The notes under the pieces were generated by a model. It saw only the letters and a list, made by a program, of their open reading frames with translations. It was not told the origin of the DNA and did not search any database. From Pseudomonas sp. JUb42 (lineage in GTDB: Bacteria > Pseudomonadota > Gammaproteobacteria > Pseudomonadales > Pseudomonadaceae), in contig NZ_JANUFD010000010.1 in the NCBI RefSeq assembly GCF_024807945.1, forward strand, positions 62,001 through 126,000: a stretch of 64,000 bases of DNA. The letters run 5' to 3'. Positions 61,920-64,000 of this stretch are shown in pieces; the first letter of the stretch is position 1, and each line of letters begins with the position of its first letter. Both the position numbers and the translations under genes were made by a program.

Positions 61920-62609
61920 CTAGATTCCGATGGTTTGGACTTGAGACAGGGCAATGCTGGTGCCGCCCGCCAGGTTGAGAGTCATGCTGCCGCCGTTGGT
62001 CGCGGTGGTAACACTGTTGACGGTGGCTGGCAGGTAGGTCACCAGACCCGTGCCCGCACCATTGATCGTGCCGTTGGCCACGAAGCTGTAGTTGCCCGCT
62101 GCCAGGGTGTTGCCGGCGCTGTCTTTGCCATCCCAGGTAAACGAGGTGGTACCGGCTTTCTGCGGACCCAGGTCGATGGTGTCGACCAGCGTGCCCGTCG
62201 AATCGCTGACCTTGATGGTGGTCGCGGTGGTGGTATCGGGGATAACCACCGAACCGGCCATCTCTTTGGTGGCGGGATCCACGTAAGTGGCGCCGGCGTT
62301 GACGATCACCGAACGGCCAACCAGGGAAGAAGCCTGCAGAGCCTGGGACGACTGATAGCTGGTAGAGATCGAGTCCACGGAAGACGTCAGGTTCTGCATG
62401 CTTTCCAGGCTGCTGAACTGTGCCAACTGGGACACGAACGCGGTGTTGTCCTGAGGGCTCAAGGGGTCCTGGTTACGCAACTGGGTCGTGAGCAACTGCA
62501 GGAACGCGTCTTTGCCCAAGGTGGAGCTGCTTGAGTTAGGAACGGTCGGCGTCGGGTTCTGCAGTGCGGTGATGAACGCATTGCTGGTTACATCGCTAGT
62601 GGTAGTCAT
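61920..62609 (-). CDS. flgD: FlgD, hook-cap protein
   Basis: Scaffold for hook assembly, 229 residues. N-terminal export/cap region with DAFLQLLTTQLRNQDPLSPQ and FVSQLAQFSSLESMQNL, then a FlgD Ig-like/TTD part (about 110-225) with GTTSFTWDGKDSAGN. Between flgC (15 bp) and flgE (28 bp). Confidence 0.97.
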   Translation of the reverse strand: MTTTSDVTSNAFITALQNPTPTVPNSSSSTLGKDAFLQLLTTQLRNQDPLSPQDNTAFVSQLAQFSSLESMQNLTSSVDSISTSYQSSQALQASSLVGRSVIVNAGATYVDPATKEMAGSVVIPDTTTATTIKVSDSTGTLVDTIDLGPQKAGTTSFTWDGKDSAGNTLAAGNYSFVANGTINGAGTGLVTYLPATVNSVTTATNGGSMTLNLAGGTSIALSQVQTIGI

Positions 62610-62624
62610 TTATTGCGCCCCTTG

Positions 62625-63068
62625 TTACTGACCCAGAGTCAGTACTTTCTGCATCATTGTCTTGGCGGTATTCATAATGTCCGCGTTGGTCTGGAACGAA
62701 CGGCTGGCGGAAATCATGTCGGCCATTTCCTGAACCACGTTGACGTTCGGGTAGTAGACGTAGCCGTTCTTGTCCGCTGCCGGATGGTTGGGCTCGTAAC
62801 GTGCTTCCAGGTTCGATGGATCTTCGACGATGCCGGAAACCGATACGCCCTGCCCCGCTTCACCCTGGTCCTGGAACAGCGAGGTGCCACCGGCACTCTG
62901 GCTCTGCTGGAACACGGTGGCGAACACCGGGTGCCGGGCACGGTAGGTGGTGTCCATGCTCGAGGACACGGTTTCGGCGTTGGCGATGTTACTGGCGGTG
63001 GTGTTCAGACGGGTGGTCTGGGCACTCATGCCGCTGCCGGCGATATTGAAAACATTGGCTAGAGACAT
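62625..63068 (-). CDS. flgC: FlgC, proximal rod protein
   Basis: 147-residue rod subunit with IAGSGMSAQTTRLNTTASNI at the N-terminus and YPNVNVVQEMADMISASRSF at the C-terminus. It lies 3 bp after flgB. Confidence 0.97.
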   Translation of the reverse strand: MSLANVFNIAGSGMSAQTTRLNTTASNIANAETVSSSMDTTYRARHPVFATVFQQSQSAGGTSLFQDQGEAGQGVSVSGIVEDPSNLEARYEPNHPAADKNGYVYYPNVNVVQEMADMISASRSFQTNADIMNTAKTMMQKVLTLGQ

Positions 63069-63071
63069 GAA

Positions 63072-63482
63072 TTACTCCCCGCGCAGGGCTGCTACCAGCC
63101 CCTTGAATTTGCTGTTGAGCAAGGTGAAGCTGGCCTGGAACCCGACAGAGTTCTGTGCGTAGTTGGCCTGCTCGACCTGAGCGTCAACGGTGTTCTGGTC
63201 CAGGGACGGCTGCGACGGCGTGCGATATAGAAGAGTGCCATCGCCTTCGCTATCGACGTTTTCCGCTTCGATATGGCGACTATTGGTGGTAGCCAGGGAG
63301 AAAGTGCCGTTCTGGCTCTTTTCGCTCTGGGCGGCCAGCACCGAGGAGAAATCCAGATCGCGGGCCTTGTAGTTCGGCGTGTCAGCGTTGGTGATGTTGT
63401 TGGCCAACACCTCGGCACGCTGCGCACGGAAGCTCAATGCCTTCTCGTGGATACCCAGTGCTTTATCGAAGTTGATGCTCAT
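63072..63482 (-). CDS. flgB: FlgB, proximal rod protein
   Basis: 136-residue rod subunit (MSINFDKALGIHEKALSFRA; NNITNADTPNYKARDLDF). The ATG at 63482 is chosen; the frame is open upstream to 63545 but that would cover the sigma-54 promoter. Confidence 0.96.
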   Translation of the reverse strand: MSINFDKALGIHEKALSFRAQRAEVLANNITNADTPNYKARDLDFSSVLAAQSEKSQNGTFSLATTNSRHIEAENVDSEGDGTLLYRTPSQPSLDQNTVDAQVEQANYAQNSVGFQASFTLLNSKFKGLVAALRGE

Positions 63483-63528
63483 GTCGGGAAACCTTTGCCG
63501 GCTGACCTGATTGACGTACCAGAGATAT

Positions 63529-63544
63529 AGCAATCGGCGTGCCA
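63529..63544 (-). promoter_or_regulatory. sigma-54 promoter of flgBCDE
   Basis: Minus strand TGGCAC-N5-TTGCT, a full consensus match, 47 bp upstream of the flgB ATG. The remaining part of the 374-bp flgB-cheR gap holds a REP-like pair and the cheR terminator. Confidence 0.93.
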
Positions 63545-63702
63545 AATCCCCTTAGGCCTGTATTCAAAGGATTTTTCCTGCGTCGGCGGGCGGCAATGCC
63601 AGAAAAGCGGCAAGTGATTTCCGCCTGATAACGGCAAAGCGGCAAGGGTGGCGTCGTTTTTCTGCCAGGGGCCTTGCCGGAGATTCCAGTAGCAGGATGA
63701 GC

Positions 63703-63788
63703 GTAGGACCGGCTTTAGCCGGGAAGGCGATGGTTTGATACCGCCATAGCGCCTGACGTATTGCCTTCCCGGCTAAAGCCGGTCCCAC
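63703..63788. repeat. inverted repeat pair, GTAGGACCGGCTTTAGCCGGGAAGGC type
   Basis: GTAGGACCGGCTTTAGCCGGGAAGGC and its near-perfect complement about 34 bp apart. A third repeat family in the window, widespread in Pseudomonas intergenic regions. Confidence 0.82.
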
Positions 63789-63812
63789 CTAACGCCACTA
63801 AAGTTTGCCCAC

Positions 63813-63837
63813 AAAAAAAGAGACCCTGAGGTCTCTT
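63813..63837 (-). terminator. intrinsic terminator of cheR
   Basis: Minus strand AAGAGACC-TCAG-GGTCTCTT followed by a run of T: 8-bp stem about 19 bp after the cheR stop codon. Confidence 0.92.
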
Positions 63838-63856
63838 CCTTGTACATCCACCCGTA

Positions 63857-64000
63857 TCACTTGGCCTGATAGATGATACCGGGGCTGCATTGCACCATCT
63901 GATAATGAGTCGGCAAACCGTTCAGGGCTTCCGATGCCCCGAGAAACAGATAACCGCCCGGTTTCAGGGTGCTGTGGATACGCATAAGGATGTCTTTCTT
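63857..64000 (-). CDS. cheR: CheR, chemotaxis methyltransferase (3' end only)
   Basis: The last 47 codons and stop are present. The translation contains LKPGGYLFLGASEALNGLP, the conserved C-terminal block of CheR, which methylates chemoreceptors. In Pseudomonas cheV-cheR lies directly upstream of flgB, which supports the call. Confidence 0.93.
   Translation of the reverse strand, partial: KKDILMRIHSTLKPGGYLFLGASEALNGLPTHYQMVQCSPGIIYQAK

Overview
The window looks like about 64 kb of the main flagellar chromosome region of a Pseudomonas of the fluorescens/putida type. Three things suggest this: the gene order (cheR-flgBCDE-flgFGHIJKL-glycosylation island-fliC-flaG-fliDST-fleQ-fleSR-fliEFGHIJ-hsbAR/hptB-fliK-fliLMNOPQR-flhB-flhA), the set of sigma-54 promoters, and the intergenic REP pairs built on GTGGGAGCGAATTCATTCGCGAA. 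Every gene except one 58-codon ORF is on the minus strand, so transcription runs from position 64000 towards 1. The last codons of cheR and the first 433 codons of flhA are cut by the window edges.

Read in the direction of transcription: 64000-60500 holds the cheR end and the early rod/hook genes flgBCDE, closed by a strong terminator. 60272-58050 holds a second, much larger FlgE-like protein (740 aa) with three copies of the middle hook domain. 57660-57836 is a tiny secreted-protein gene on the opposite strand. 57418-48911 is flgFGHIJKL. 48834-27527 is a 21-kb flagellar glycosylation island. It contains two giant multidomain glycosyltransferases (1201 and 975 aa), a CDP-6-deoxyhexose branch (rfbF, rfbG, rfbC-like epimerase, two C-methyltransferase-type proteins, an epimerase/reductase), a CmcI/RhmM-type methyltransferase, the pseudaminic acid genes pseB, pseC, pseF, pseG, pseI (no pseH), a ketoacyl-ACP-synthase-III-like enzyme, a Maf/DUF115 flagellin glycosyltransferase and a small unknown partner.

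From 27206 to 22236 lie two tandem flagellin genes, each with its own sigma-28-type promoter, then flaG, fliD, fliS, fliT. Next come the regulators fleQ and fleSR, the basal body/C-ring/ATPase operon fliEFGHIJ, the HptB-HsbR-HsbA phosphorelay (a partner-switching module controlling motility versus biofilm), fliK, and finally the C-ring and export-gate genes fliLMNOPQR, flhB, flhA.

Functionally this is one machine: FleQ with sigma-54 starts the cascade, FleSR turns on the rod/hook genes, sigma-28 turns on flagellin, and the island makes and attaches the glycan. Ten candidate -24/-12 promoters, two sigma-28 promoters and several terminators can be read directly. The most unusual elements are the triple-domain hook paralogue and the composition of the glycosylation island: a CDP-activated branched-sugar route, and a Pse route that lacks its acetyltransferase but has a KAS III homologue next to it.
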